This document shows positions 1 to 11,188 of a stretch of DNA of 64,000 nucleotides, piece by piece. The position numbers were made by a program, and so were the translations under genes. The DNA is from Evernia prunastri. Taxonomy: Eukaryota; Ascomycota; Lecanoromycetes; Lecanorales; Parmeliaceae. How positions within the stretch are numbered: position 1 is the stretch's first letter; each line of letters starts with the position of its first letter. The stretch is taken from contig NKYR01000109.1 of NCBI GenBank assembly GCA_003184365.1, positions 62,001 through 126,000 on the forward strand. Direction: 5' to 3'. Under the pieces are notes generated by a model. That model was not told the origin of the DNA. It ran no database searches and saw only the letters and a program-made list of their open reading frames with translations.

Positions 1-1
1 T

Positions 2-1077
2 CTATTGTTTGCCACCATAAGCATCATGACTACAAGTAGTCGCATGACGTTTGCTTTTGCTAGGTACTTCAAATGCCCTCCCTACCGGAAGACGTTTCCC
101 ACTGATGAAGAATCCAGAGACGGTGGACTTCCAGCCAGTCGCTTCTTCGCAAAGGTGCATTCCAAGCACGAAATGCCACTCAACGCGCTCATCCTCACCA
201 CCGTCCTGGTCGTCATCTTCGGCTGCATCTTCCTCGGCTCGTCGAGGTAAAAGCACACCCTCTCCCAATCTCATACATTCCTCCTCTACCTAGCTAACAA
301 CCACAGCGCCTTCAACGCCATCATCTCCGCCTCCGTCGTAGCCCTCGGCGTTTCCTACGCCATCCCACCGGCCATCAATTGCCTTCGAGGTCGCAAGATG
401 CTGCCGCCACGGCCGTTTGTCCTGCCTGGTCCCCTGGGATGGATGTGCAATTTGCTCGGCATTGCATACGTGATCGTTACGACCGTGCTCTTCCTGTTCC
501 CGCCGACCTTACCGGTCACTGGGAGTAACATGAGTAAGCAACTTTTTTTCCAGATACCACCGTCTTATCCTCTGCTCCTGCCTCATCACCATACCCTCTT
601 CTTCCAAAAAACCTGCCCTCGCTCTATAGAAACATTTTCCTCCTTCCTCCCTTCTCTCCTACCATCCATCCTACCTCATCATCTCTACCTACCATCTCTC
701 ATTTCTCTCCCCTCGCAATAACAACCCAACCCCTTTCACCCCTCACCACAACAATACCCCTCTTTCACCTCAACCCAAACCAACACCCCCATTCTTCCTT
801 CCTTCCTTCCTTCCTTCCTTCCTTCCTTCCTTTCCTCCCCCCCTTCAACCCCCACCAACCCCTTCCAACCCATCTAACACAACCCCGCTTCCCAGACTAC
901 TGCATCGTCGCCTTCTTCATCGTCATCGTCATCAGCGTGGTGCAATGGTTCGCCGACGGCCGCCGGAACTACAAAGGTCCCGTCGTCGAACTGATCGGCG
1001 AGGACGAGAACCGCGTCGTCTACGCCGCCGACGCCGCCCGTGGTGACGGGGATATCCTGGATGATAAAGTTGGGTGA
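2..1077 (+). CDS. Amino acid/choline permease (APC superfamily), 3' part, cut by window edge
   Basis: This is the C-terminal 199 residues of a plasma-membrane amino acid, GABA or choline permease of the fungal Uga4/Hnm1 type. Exons are about 2-63, 118-246, 307-533 and 896-1077. Removing the first 54-nt intron, which is in frame and has no stop, restores the family motif MTFAFARDGGLP, so I treat it as real. Several hydrophobic helices follow (around LNALILTTVLVVIFGCIFLG and CIVAFFIVIVISVV), and then a short hydrophilic tail after NYKGP, as in the family. The third intron is long for this genome (362 nt), pyrimidine-rich and holds a TTCC microsatellite. The substrate cannot be told from this part. 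The start lies upstream of the window. Confidence 0.85.
795..830. repeat. (TTCC)9 microsatellite inside permease intron
   Basis: Nine perfect TTCC units lie in the last third of the third permease intron, within a long C/T-rich tract that runs to the acceptor at 895. Confidence 0.9.
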
Positions 1078-1962
1078 GGCGGAGGTGGGTGATTGGTGGT
1101 GGAGGAACGGAGGGGAAAGGGAGGGGGGAAGGGAGGGAGGGGGGTTTATAAGGGAGTGAGAGGGTAGATAAGACTAGTATTTGGGCACAAAAAGACTATG
1201 CGGGTAGTCAAGAGGTAGAGGTGGGAAACGACAGATTCGACAGCATGCAAACTCAAATTGTAGCACTGGCCCACCCTCCCTCGTAGAGGAGAGTGCAGAG
1301 CGGGGGCGATGATGATGTCAACATGAAACAAGTTACTTTTCCTGCCTCCCCTTTGACCTTTGAACAAGTGAGTCAGTTCCATTTGGATAAGTCAGTGAGT
1401 GCCAATGGAAGAAGTCAGTCCCATTCGAGGAAGTTAGTGAGTCCCATTTGAACAAGGTCTGTAAACAGAAGCCGAGCGACCCTGTATCACTGTATGTCAC
1501 TTTGCGAGAAGAAAAGAAAAGAAGGAGGGAGAGTTGGGTAAATGTCCAGGTCCAAGTGGATCAATTTGGCATGTGACATTTTCATGATCTGCATCTCCAT
1601 CTCCATCTGCGCATACTCTCCACATTTTTAGTAATCCGATTGAACAAAAACCATAAACATTCCCAAACGCGCATCATTATTCTCGCAAGGTAAAGGGGGC
1701 AAATTCGCAAGCTAGGGATTCAGATCAAGTCGGAGCAGATCGAACCAAATCAATCAAATCAAATCACCACAACCCACGTCCCACGTCCCACGTATCCCAA
1801 GCCAACGATCGATCAAACAGGGTACGTCCTCATCCAAGAGCAATCAGCGCCGACTTCCTTTCGCCAGATCTCCCGTCCCACGCTCGACCCTTCCACCATG
1901 CAACATTGCTCCTCAGTTGCCGAGGCGGATATTGGCACCCAGCGTAACACCGCTGCGTTCCA
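1078..1962. other. Intergenic space, convergent genes
   Basis: The permease (plus) and the first F-box gene (minus) converge here, so this should hold two 3' untranslated regions. A G-rich stretch lies at about 1080-1145. Three loose copies of a motif like GTGAGTCCCATT occur at about 1370-1450. I see no gene. Confidence 0.6.
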
Positions 1963-3444
1963 TCACCGCGCCCCATCGTGTCGTTGAGTAAGGGGGCTTG
2001 AATCGTCCGCCCACACAAACTCACCCTCCGAGTCGACGCCCAAGAGAACGTCAATCTCACGTTCGCTCAAGGGTCTGACGAGCAGGTCGAAGCCTTGAAG
2101 CTTGCATGCTCCGACGAGAGCCTCGTAGGTATGATGAGGCTTTGCGCTGGAACTCGCAGCGGGGACTGTATCGTCTGGTATGGTGTCGAAATCTTTGCTG
2201 CCGTTGCGTGTAAATATTTCTACCTGTTTCAGTGCCGGTACGAACTCCATCTTTAGCCGCGGGAGTGCCCTGATTAGTTTCGGTATTTCCGATTCGTCTC
2301 CGACTCCGTCGCATTTCAATTTCAACGTCTCGAGGTTTGGGGGCAGTGCTTTGGCCAACGAAGTCTCATCGTAGTGCAGATCGGACTCGCGCAGCAACAG
2401 TTGGGACTCGGTGGATAGGTTGCGGACGGCTTCGAAGCCGCGGATATCCCCCATGAATTTTCTCTCACTTCTCTCTGAAACAAGGGTCAGGGACTCCAAT
2501 GTCAACTTGGCGAAAGAGGAGAGTACCAGAGTGATCCACCAAGGATCAAAGTCCGTTCGTGGTATTTCATACGTCGTGGGTTCTGAGACGTAGGTGAAGG
2601 AGCGCAGTGCTTTGAATGCTTTGAAAAGCTTGAAGAGGCGCTTCGTGTGGAACAAGCATGCGGTGAGCCTCAAGTCTTCCACATTAGACGTCTGTGGCGC
2701 CATTTCCGTATCCGGGTCACCGTCAGGGTCGAGGACAAGAAGCATTTGACCGTAGAGAGATCTCATGGAAGGTAAAGATGCAAAAAATTCCAGCAGCTTA
2801 AATGGCACCGTATTATAACGAAGCGGCCAACATATTATGTAGATGTGGCGAAGCTGTGACAGCAGTAAACCTGGGCGCATCATTCTGGCGATACGACATG
2901 TTGTACCGTACACGCATTTGTGACCGGCCTCTGTAAAGTTCATCTTCAAAGTTGAGAGATTGGGAAACAGCAGAAGCAATAGCGCTACAATTGGATCTTC
3001 ACTTCCAGATTCGAGGTACCCTAACCATTCGGGGACCTCGTCCTGGGGCGCGAGCCTGGACACTGTTTCCCTTAATTTTGACATATATTCATCGCTATAA
3101 GCAAGGTGCAACTCCTCTGGGGCCGTTGACGCCAAATTCCAACGTCGAGTCCATTGCGTCAACCAGCGATTGACGGAGAGCTTTTGAACGTAATAGACTG
3201 TACGCGACTCTTGAAGATACTCGTCCAATAGAGGCAAGTGGGTACGTTGGGGGGAGGTAGGCCTTGGGTCGTTAAATAGGTAGACGGCGTGCCTTCGCTT
3301 AAGAGCGCGGTGCCTCTCCAGGTGTCTTTCCGCTAGATCGTAGATATTTCTGCACGTTGACGCGATGTTTTCGATATCATCTGGCAGGACAAGCGATATT
3401 ATCATGAGGGTGATCTCGTTGGGTAGGTCGGAGAACCGAGCCAT
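1963..3444 (-). CDS. F-box protein, array member 1 (intact)
   Basis: This is a 493-residue single-exon protein. The first about 45 residues (MARFSDLPNEITLMIISLVL, then DDIENIASTCRNIYDLA) form an F-box, the Skp1-binding segment of SCF ubiquitin ligases. The rest is the substrate-side region, with leucine-rich segments and a block shared with its neighbours: ESGSEDPIVALLLLLFPNL at about residue 150. I chose the ATG at 3444 because it starts the MARFxDLPNE motif shared with the paralogues. The frame stays open 51 codons further upstream, but that part looks non-coding. It is the first of four same-strand relatives, and its reading frame is undamaged. The target protein is unknown. Confidence 0.8.
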   Translation of the reverse strand: MARFSDLPNEITLMIISLVLPDDIENIASTCRNIYDLAERHLERHRALKRRHAVYLFNDPRPTSPQRTHLPLLDEYLQESRTVYYVQKLSVNRWLTQWTRRWNLASTAPEELHLAYSDEYMSKLRETVSRLAPQDEVPEWLGYLESGSEDPIVALLLLLFPNLSTLKMNFTEAGHKCVYGTTCRIARMMRPGLLLSQLRHIYIICWPLRYNTVPFKLLEFFASLPSMRSLYGQMLLVLDPDGDPDTEMAPQTSNVEDLRLTACLFHTKRLFKLFKAFKALRSFTYVSEPTTYEIPRTDFDPWWITLVLSSFAKLTLESLTLVSERSERKFMGDIRGFEAVRNLSTESQLLLRESDLHYDETSLAKALPPNLETLKLKCDGVGDESEIPKLIRALPRLKMEFVPALKQVEIFTRNGSKDFDTIPDDTVPAASSSAKPHHTYEALVGACKLQGFDLLVRPLSEREIDVLLGVDSEGEFVWADDSSPLTQRHDGAR

Positions 3445-4360
3445 ATTTAGTGCAGGAATGGTACGGCGTGCAGGTTGCGAATTGTAAGCACAGATGGCCA
3501 GAGGAGTGGAGTGCGTATGGTCGCAGCCGTGTAGGATGAGCAAGGTGGTTTTCGGTGAGGTAGAGGTTCTGTAGTACTTGGTGGATTGATGCAGCAATAT
3601 TGAAGGGTTATGGATGGAGCGAGGGTCCCAGGAGTGAGGTACACTTATGTCGAGGGAAGAATGGAAGAAGAGAGCAATGAATCACCAGAGACGCCAAGGA
3701 AGGGAGAAAGGATTGATACCGTGAAAGTCAAGGAAGGAGCGAGGGTTTAGGAAGTGGATGAATGTTTCATCGTGGTATCACCTTGTGTATCATACGTGTA
3801 TCATCATACCACAAGATAAAGTACCTTACTTTATGAAAAGGCAGTCAGGCGGGCGACGTCCATTACGTAAGCACTGAACTATCTACGTAAGGAAAGCGGA
3901 GGGGGCTTGCTTCTCACACAGAGAATAGTGAAAGGGCGCAGATATACAAACGTCAGGCATTATAGAATACCAAATCTCACCCATAAGTCGCATTTGAAGT
4001 GGTTGTGGCCTAGAGGTAGCTGAATCCGCGTTGAGATCAGACCTCAAAACTACGCTCACAGGTGTTTAGAGCAATCTTGATTGTTTGTTTGTTTGTTTGG
4101 CATTGAATCAATGTTCGACTGAAAAGATACATGCTTAGGATTGCCAGAAACTCAATTTTCTGGTGCAGGATGGATGACCTTCGAGGAGCTCAAGGTTTTT
4201 CGAATGTTCATAGATGTAGATGAAAGCTCTTTGAAGCTCGCCGCCTATGTGGCTGGAGGAGCACATCATTCGTGACCACACACTCCTCCGACCAGTAGGA
4301 CTGAACCGAGGCAGCAATAGCCAACATAGACGAAGCTTCTTCAATTTCTTTTCCCATTCC
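3445..4360. other. Intergenic space with (TTTG) run
   Basis: This holds the upstream region of array member 1 and the 3' flank of array member 2. A short GTTT/TTTG repeat occupies about 4081-4098. No gene is supported. Confidence 0.6.
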
Positions 4361-5641
4361 TTAACAAAGACACAACTTGATACCTGCATTGGCGCAAGCC
4401 ACTTCCGTGTCCGCTATCATCTCTTTCTCCTTCGCATCCATCCAGTTAATGTCAATGGAGAGTGAAATTTGCGTCAAATTCGGCAGGAGCTTGGGCTTGT
4501 CTTTCGCTGCTGCGACGACCAGGTTTGCAACCGTTGGTAGATCGTCGCAAATGCACTCGTGAAATTGTACCTTCTTAATTGAGGCTGGTAGCATCTGCGA
4601 TAGGGTTCTCCGACCCGAGTGCTCTGCATCCACCAAGAACATCAAGTTCGTCTATACCTCTGTCAAATTCTCGAAGTCATGAAGACTGCCCATGTGCTGT
4701 TTCTCTCCACCATCCAATGTTAGGAGGTTGAGATACTCTAGCGAAGCCTTGGCATATAATAAGAGCGCGACACGAATCCAGAAAGTATCAAGTGGGGTAC
4801 CAGCACCGTCGATAGTTTGGTAAGAGAATCGTTTCAAAGCTCTAAAACCTTGCGAATATTCGTACAGCCGTTGCGCGCTGATAGAGCAGCTTTCAAAGGC
4901 CAAAAAGCTGACATTGGAGCTTCGCGGCTGCAGAAGGTAACCGCTGTCGTCATCATTATCGCCGATGATAATTTTCCAAGCTGTGATTGATTGGAGAGAT
5001 GGTAGTACCGCGAAGGTGTTGATGGCATGCCAGTCATGGTGGCAGTCATCCGGTTGCGACTTCTCCCAGCCAATAGTAAGATTTGTTAGGTTTGCAAGAA
5101 GACGTAGGTCTGGTTTCTCCAGTAAACGTGTCAAGGTCTGGAACAATTTTTGACAAGTGACCCCGATATCCATAATTTCGAGGATGATGAGTTCGGGAAG
5201 TTGCGATAAAAGTAGTGCAATTATAGGATCTTCATCGCCGCTTTCGATTGCTGTGACCCAGGTCGCGACTAAATGGGAGGGCACAAAATTCTCTACCGCC
5301 TCCACCAGTTTCACCATCTTTTTTTCAGGATATTGGGTATGCAACGAGCTAGGTCTGTCGTCCCAAGACCTGAACCACGTGTCGACGGTGAGACACTCCA
5401 CGTACTGGGCGACCCTGGGTTGTAAGATGATATCAAGCAGCAGACCTGACATAGGGCTACCTCTTCCTTCACATGTACAATCTCAGTATTGTCGGATCAG
5501 CTCGCGGCGCTGTTGTAACGATGGCTTGGACAGGCTGTGGTTGTTCCGACATATGAGGGAGAAATTCACGATGTCGCGTCGGGAGACTCTCTCTGCAATC
5601 ATAGCAACAATCTCGTTGGGTAAATCTGTGAATCGCGCCAT
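4361..5641 (-). pseudogene. F-box protein, array member 2, broken by two in-frame stops
   Basis: One frame of 427 codons runs from ATG 5641 (MARFTDLPNEIVAMIAERVS) to the terminal stop at 4361. It is interrupted by TGA at 5483-5485 (codon 53, just after the F-box) and TAG at 4652-4654. Protein on both sides of each stop aligns with the neighbours: the F-box, then VECLTVDTWFRSW, IESGDEDPIIALLL, and the C-terminal LPASIKKVQF block. The sequence therefore stays in one frame and no plausible intron removes either stop. The only GT-AG option at the TAG would be 34 nt. Both stops are one C-to-T change from a sense codon (CGA, CAG). An 800-bp internal frame could still make a protein lacking the F-box. 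I favour a recent pseudogene, though assembly error cannot be excluded. Confidence 0.7.
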
Positions 5642-5787
5642 CATTGAAAGTAGAATGCGTTATTCAGAAGAGATCAGGGTCTCACTGAGAGTGTAGGACG
5701 TGGACTTGATGTTGTAGGATTCCAAGGTTGGCGCGTGAATGACGAGAATGATTTGAATAAACGCGCTAGGAGTATAAAGCCGAAGTT

Positions 5788-6038
5788 TACTCGTGTCTAC
5801 CCGGAAGTGCACTTTACCTGGAAGTGCACGATTAGGGCTAGGGCACAGCGCCGCGAATTAGAACCATGAATATTCCGCATTATTATACTATCATATACTG
5901 AAATTGTATTATCGTTATACTAATATGTTTTACTTACGCAGTCCAGATACATATGATGGTGGACAGAATAGGCGGTGACAAGCCCTAGCCCTAATCGTGC
6001 ACTTCCAGGTAAAGTGCACTTCCGGGTAGACACGAGTA
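5788..6038. mobile_element. MITE-like DNA transposon with perfect 57-bp inverted repeats
   Basis: Bases 5788-5844 and 5982-6038 are exact reverse complements over all 57 bp. The outermost TA on each side reads best as a TA target-site duplication, leaving a 247-bp element (5790-6036) with 55-bp ends starting CTCGTGTCTACCCGG. Each end contains the decamer GGAAGTGCAC twice. The middle 137 bp is AT-rich and non-coding. TA duplication and this size fit a non-autonomous Tc1/mariner-type element. Perfect ends suggest recent activity, or that the copy has escaped mutation. It sits between two broken F-box genes. Confidence 0.88.
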
Positions 6039-6279
6039 TCCGATGTTTTGACTAGTTGGAGCACTTTGCAGCATAAGGAACGAGCTCTGCCTTAAATAAT
6101 AGCAAATCAGCATCCCACCTCGTAACTCTCAACCACAATCGTCGAAACTGCGAGATCGTAAAGCGCACACCCTTTCCCTTGAGGTATTGAAAATGATCTG
6201 TCGCCTTCCCACGGTCGTCGCTTTCTGCGAGACCAACCTGCCGACCTCGTACCGGCCCCCCTGGCTTCGCGAAGGAGCG

Positions 6280-6444
6280 CTAGCGCTTAGATGAAGGCTT
6301 CCTGCTGGGCCTCGTCGAATAGGTGGGTAATTTTGCCCAGTCTACGAAGTCAAAACGGCAGACCAAGTCCTTGCATTTCCTGAAAAAGTCCGAGTCTAGT
6401 ACATCAGCCTCCCGGAACTGGACCCATGATCGTGCAGGCGGTGA
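6280..6444 (-). pseudogene. Possible gene fragment, unknown
   Basis: An open stretch of 54 codons without a start ends at TAG 6280-6282. Its composition looks coding (for example FRKCKDLVCRFDFVDWAKLP), but it lies alone between the MITE and the next F-box gene. I do not recognise it. It may be the tail of a decayed gene. The rest of 6039-7086 shows nothing I can support. Confidence 0.22.
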
Positions 6445-7086
6445 CTATCAAGAGTGTAGTCAAGTTTGAAGAAGCCTGGCCGATTTGGCATAGCAATTGT
6501 CCTTGATATACTTTCTACATACGGAAGTCACGATCAAGTTCTCTTGTTTTCTACCCATAACTATGATAAAGCTAGCTTTCGGTCATGGCTTTCAGTATTC
6601 AAGCCTTTTGATAACCTCCGTAAGCAGGGTAGCCATGCGCTATCGATGTTCAAATCTTTGTTCCCATGTATCATCGTGTGATAGACCAGTGCTAAATCAG
6701 CAGTCCAGGTTTGGGCATTTGGAAGTCAACGTTAAAGATGCAAGTGGAAAGAGATTTAGATGGCTGGGACTATGGATTTGCACACGAGGATCCTCTTGCA
6801 TCAGAGACTCTAGAGCAGGTCAGGCGCTGTTGGAGATGCTATGTCTAATGGCAAAGAGGCAGAAAGCTGTCAGAACTGAGCAGTGATACAAGCAATTTCG
6901 ACTACAAGGCCAAGTATTGGAGCAATTTCAAAGGGATGCTTTCTGCTTTATTTGATCGGACTCTGATTTTGTCTGCAGACATTGTATGGTTCGAGCCAGC
7001 TGGCTGTACTGGAGATTCTTGCCAACCGATCAATTTCCTTCACAGCAACCCTTTGAGACGTGCCCTCAGCATAGGTAGATGTCCGG

Positions 7087-8479
7087 TCAATCTCCATACC
7101 ACAGGATGAAACACAGCCTGAAGCCCGCACCCTCACACAAGTTTCGCAGCTCCGGAGATTCGCAGAGATTTCCAAGCGCCCATGGCGCCTCGATGCAGAC
7201 CTTCTGAAGCATAGGCAAGCGATGAGCGCTGAAGTATACCATCTCTCGAACGGTATCCATAATTTGACCAAGATGGTCTGGCTCCCAAACATAAAGAAAA
7301 ATTTCTTCGATTGAATCTGGAAGCAGCGAAGCTAAAGGCTGTAAGGGGAAGAGTTTTCCACGTAGAAACAAGGAGGAGCTTAGAGTCAACTCTTTTACAA
7401 CATAGGACCTCGAAGTCCCGAAGGCTCTCAATAGGTTCAAATGGCGGCGTCTCTTCGTAAGCCAAATTTACACGGAGGTCCAACACCTCAAGAGATCGCC
7501 GAGCGTACATCATGAGCAGTTCGCAGATTCCAGCAGGGTCCCACAGCTCCATAGCATACTCTTCTCCGTACGCAGGATAGATGCAATGGAACTTCTGCAA
7601 TGCTCTCAAGCCTTGGAAGAGATCGCCCAATACCCCAAGGCGGAGGGCGCACTGTTTGAAGCTGAGCTCTATGACGTTGGACGAGTGTGGTTGGAGACAG
7701 CTGAAGTCGTGGACATTATCAAATGAAGCGAGGTATTGAACGTAAAGCGACTTGAGCGAAGGCAGTGTAGCCAGGAATCCTAAATCGTCAATCGTAGGTC
7801 GATCGGTCTCATGATCGTCGTAGCCGTCATACTGCAAAGTTACTCGTTTAAGATAACTGAGCATCTGGATATCGGATATGCAATCTGTTCTGGTTCGCTC
7901 AATAATCTCTCGAAGATCGTGCATTATTGGAATAGGATAACTCTGATCTTTAATCGAGTTTATATGCGGGAGGAGAATGAGCAGAAGGCTTATAATCGGA
8001 CCTTGGTCCCCTGATTCGATTTCCGCGGTCCATGTTCCCAGCTTTTCTGGAAGCACATATCTCGCCAAAACCTCCTTGAATAGGGCAAATCGTTCTTCGG
8101 TATATGGGATGTGGTTGTCGCTGGACTCCCAACTGCGATACCATCCCTCTAGGCGAAGTTCTTTGATGTAAAGCGCTGTGCGAGGATTGCCCAGGACGTC
8201 AGCCAGCAATTCTGAAAGCTGCGGACCTGTGTAGCAGTTAAAATTGATTGAATCCGCCCAGACATCCGGCTTTTGAAGACGGCGCCCGTCAAAGTCGGCC
8301 TGTCCAAGGTTGTCAAAGTCTTGGTAACGGCTCTTCAGCTCCCGATGCTCTTTCAACAACGGCAGAGCAACGGCATAGATGTGTTTAGAGCCGAGGCAAA
8401 AGTTCTCAAGGTCCTCTGGCATGGCGTGGCTCGCGACCTCAATGACGAGCTCATTTGGTAGGTCTGAAAAGTTTGCCAT
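7087..8479 (-). pseudogene. F-box protein, array member 3, frameshifted near its C-terminus
   Basis: It starts at ATG 8479 with MANFSDLPNELVIEVASHAM, a typical F-box for this array. It then carries the shared blocks LYIKELRLEGWYRSWE and IESGDQGPIISLLLILLP. After DFEVL the frame runs into an unrelated tail ending at 7133. The adjacent frame (ending at 7087) continues with KELTLSSSLF and ASLLPDSIEEIFLYVW, which matches the C-terminal block of the neighbouring members. One extra base near 7400 explains this. The product as it stands would be 448 residues with a novel tail of about 75 residues. It could be a tolerated change, a pseudogene or a sequence error. Confidence 0.7.
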
Positions 8480-9748
8480 ACTGACAGGTTGAAGCTCAGA
8501 TTAGGCTTTTTGTGATACTGTGAGGGGAGACAGTTGCTTACCTTGGGACTTTAGTGTTATAGTGAGTTGGCTGTGAGCGAGTGCTACCGACCAGGTATTG
8601 AAGAGTCGAAAAGTAATCAAACAAAACAACAAGACACGATCCAATTGAGCTAACAAGTGTTTTCCTTTGAGGACGTGGCTGGTAGGTGTGGTGGAAAGAA
8701 TCATGACTGATCCTGGCCGACCTCTACTGTGGGAGTGAGGTTGCCAAGGCGCGCTAATTCAGCGTGTGCATGATGTAAGTATGTCAGTGGCTAATGCTTG
8801 GCATCTCCATTCGTGAGATCAAGCTTTGATAAACCGGTCACTTCGGTATACGACTATACGTTCCGAGGACTTCCTGTGAAAAGGGTGCTGGAGCAATAGA
8901 TTTTTCATTGCCGTGGATGGGGTTCGGGGAACTTAATCACTACGAATGGAGCAGGCTGCGTAACACCCAAGTTTTGGCATGGGTATGACCGGTTCAAGTT
9001 GCAACTGGCAACGAATACTTCTATGAACTAACCGCTCTAGCATGTCCGTTCAAGGTTCTCATTGTAACCCTATCCATTCTGTCACGACCCAGCCGTTCTC
9101 TATCGCAGGCGCTGCAACCGAAATATGCAGTCGACATGAGCGGCATGTGAGCAACCTAGGAGAAGTGATCCCAGTGCAAGATCGCATTCGAGAGAATTAA
9201 GACCGCATGATAAAGAAGCAGGCCGATGAGCCTCTTGGTTGGGTATTGGTGAGTGTTGAGAAGTTCAAGCGCGCCGTTCGAGGTGAAGGACGAGCCACCG
9301 TAAGCGGATGGCCGGCTACCTGAACAGGTGGAAAGGGAGGTCGGTAGATGGCGAAGGCGGTCTCGCGAAAGCACCATGCAGTAATTTTATTTACAACTGG
9401 TAGCCTTTGGCGCCAAATTTCATTTATGGTCGATTTTGCCCATCTTTCCAAGTGTGTTTACTTTACGGGTCAAGAGAACTTGGCAGATATGAAACTGAGG
9501 TCAGAGTCTAAGTGGGATGATCTACGAAACCATGTAGCTGAGTGGACGATAAAAGGGTACCCTTCAAAGCAGTGGATCAATGAGTGAGTAGAAGGTCCGA
9601 AGTCGAGTAGTACATGGAACGCGAGGCCATTAATTCAGTCGTGTTGAATGTCTCAAGGCTTCGAATGCGTGATGTCGACGAGAAGAGACACTCAAATTCC
9701 TGCTTCTGCTCGCCGCTCTCTATCAAGCATGACGAAAAGCGACAATTC
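8480..9748. other. Intergenic space between F-box members
   Basis: About 1.27 kb hold the upstream region of member 3 and the 3' flank of member 4. Short open frames on both strands have no recognisable motif. No gene is supported. Confidence 0.55.
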
Positions 9749-11188
9749 TCATTCCTCCTCGTCACTCCCCATATGCTCTCTATCCGGGTCAATAGTCATC
9801 GTAATCCCAGCCTCTCCAGCTGCTGCACACAATCTTTTGACCTGTGAAGTGGTATGATAGTCCACGTGTGAAGTCTCCACAAAGTTCATCTCCTTCAAGC
9901 ATGGGACCAGCCTTTGTTTTACCCGAACCACCCACTTCACGATGTCTTGAAACCGCTTAAAATTCCAGGAATTATATCCGTAAAGATTGAGGATTTCGAG
10001 CGATTTGGGTAAAAGGTTCACCATTTTGTCCGTCGTCTGGAACTCGGCGCCCATCAAGAGCGTGTAATCTATTGTTAAAACTCGCAATTTGCGATAACTC
10101 TTGAAACTGCACCCCGTTCTCTTCCAGTCCGGCGTGTAATGAGACCGATGCAGCGTAAGCTCTTCGAGGGTCATCGATGCATACTGAAGGAGGGCTGCGC
10201 GTACCCAAGCGAAGGAACGGTGGGTACCGTCTGATGAGTAGGAGTAGGTGAGAGAGCGTAGTGACTTGGCGCTCCTGATCAAGTTGAATAGCGCATTAGC
10301 CGAGAAATCGCAATCGTGGAGCGTCAAATCCTGGATGCTCGAAGAGTGTGGTGCCAGTGTCAATCTAGACTCTGCGGGTTCGGGGGGGCCTTCAACAAGC
10401 CCGTGAACTCTCAGAGTGATAATCGCAGGCAGTGCGGCACAAGCGGTGGCCATTTCCTCTCTGTGGGTAGGTTCAGAGGAGCCAAAGATCTCGACTTCAA
10501 TCAATCGGGATAGGGATGGCGAACGGGGGTCTCGGACGATATGTTGTAGTGCTTTGCGTATGAAGAAATCTTCTCGTTCATCTAGATTGATCACCAGGTA
10601 GTTTACGTGGTGGAGTTGCGGTAATAGTAGCGCAATGGCTGGATTCTGATCGCCGGCGTTGATCTTGGACATCCAGTGCTCCTTTTCTTTGGATGGTATA
10701 GACTCGGTAACCTTGACAACTTCCTCAAATAGCCTCATCCAGGAATCAGGGTATGGACGATGACTGTCAATCCCGCGAAGAGAATCAAAAAATGAACGAC
10801 GTTCTCCTTCATCTTCTCTGGAAGCATCATCCCAGCAAACTTTCCAGCCTTCGATGGCCATTTCACGAACATAGTCTGCCCCAATCCTCCCAATGGTACA
10901 CATCGTGGGTCCAAAAGCCCAAACTAGTCCAGGATCATACTGTCTTGACCTGCTAGGCGCAAGCAAGAAAAGCGCCAACATTTCTTGGACCCTAAAGCTT
11001 GGAGAGTGGCGGTTCGGATCATTGTGAATTCTCCGAAGATAATACTTGCACAAGAGGTGTCGATCCGAAAAGAACCGACGAGGTAATGCGCGCAGTTGTC
11101 TGCAAGATAGCAGGAAGTTGTCAATGTCATTCGGCGGGACAAAGTCCAGAATGATTTCCAGGAGCTCGTTCGGGAGATTCAGAAGCAT
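9749..11188 (-). CDS. F-box protein, array member 4 (intact)
   Basis: This is a 479-residue single-exon protein. The F-box is at residues 1-45 (MLLNLPNELLEIILDFVPPN, then DIDNFLLSCRQLRALPRR). A shared block, MAIEGWKVCW, is followed by KINAGDQNPAIALLLPQL, the counterpart of the ESGDEDPIIALLL block in the neighbours. Leucine-rich segments follow up to a C-terminal acidic tail (GSDEEE). I placed the start at 11188 because the upstream 52 in-frame codons look non-coding and the motif begins here. It is the most diverged member of the array. By family knowledge it would be a substrate receptor of an SCF ligase; its target is unknown. Confidence 0.8.
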   Translation of the reverse strand: MLLNLPNELLEIILDFVPPNDIDNFLLSCRQLRALPRRFFSDRHLLCKYYLRRIHNDPNRHSPSFRVQEMLALFLLAPSRSRQYDPGLVWAFGPTMCTIGRIGADYVREMAIEGWKVCWDDASREDEGERRSFFDSLRGIDSHRPYPDSWMRLFEEVVKVTESIPSKEKEHWMSKINAGDQNPAIALLLPQLHHVNYLVINLDEREDFFIRKALQHIVRDPRSPSLSRLIEVEIFGSSEPTHREEMATACAALPAIITLRVHGLVEGPPEPAESRLTLAPHSSSIQDLTLHDCDFSANALFNLIRSAKSLRSLTYSYSSDGTHRSFAWVRAALLQYASMTLEELTLHRSHYTPDWKRTGCSFKSYRKLRVLTIDYTLLMGAEFQTTDKMVNLLPKSLEILNLYGYNSWNFKRFQDIVKWVVRVKQRLVPCLKEMNFVETSHVDYHTTSQVKRLCAAAGEAGITMTIDPDREHMGSDEEE

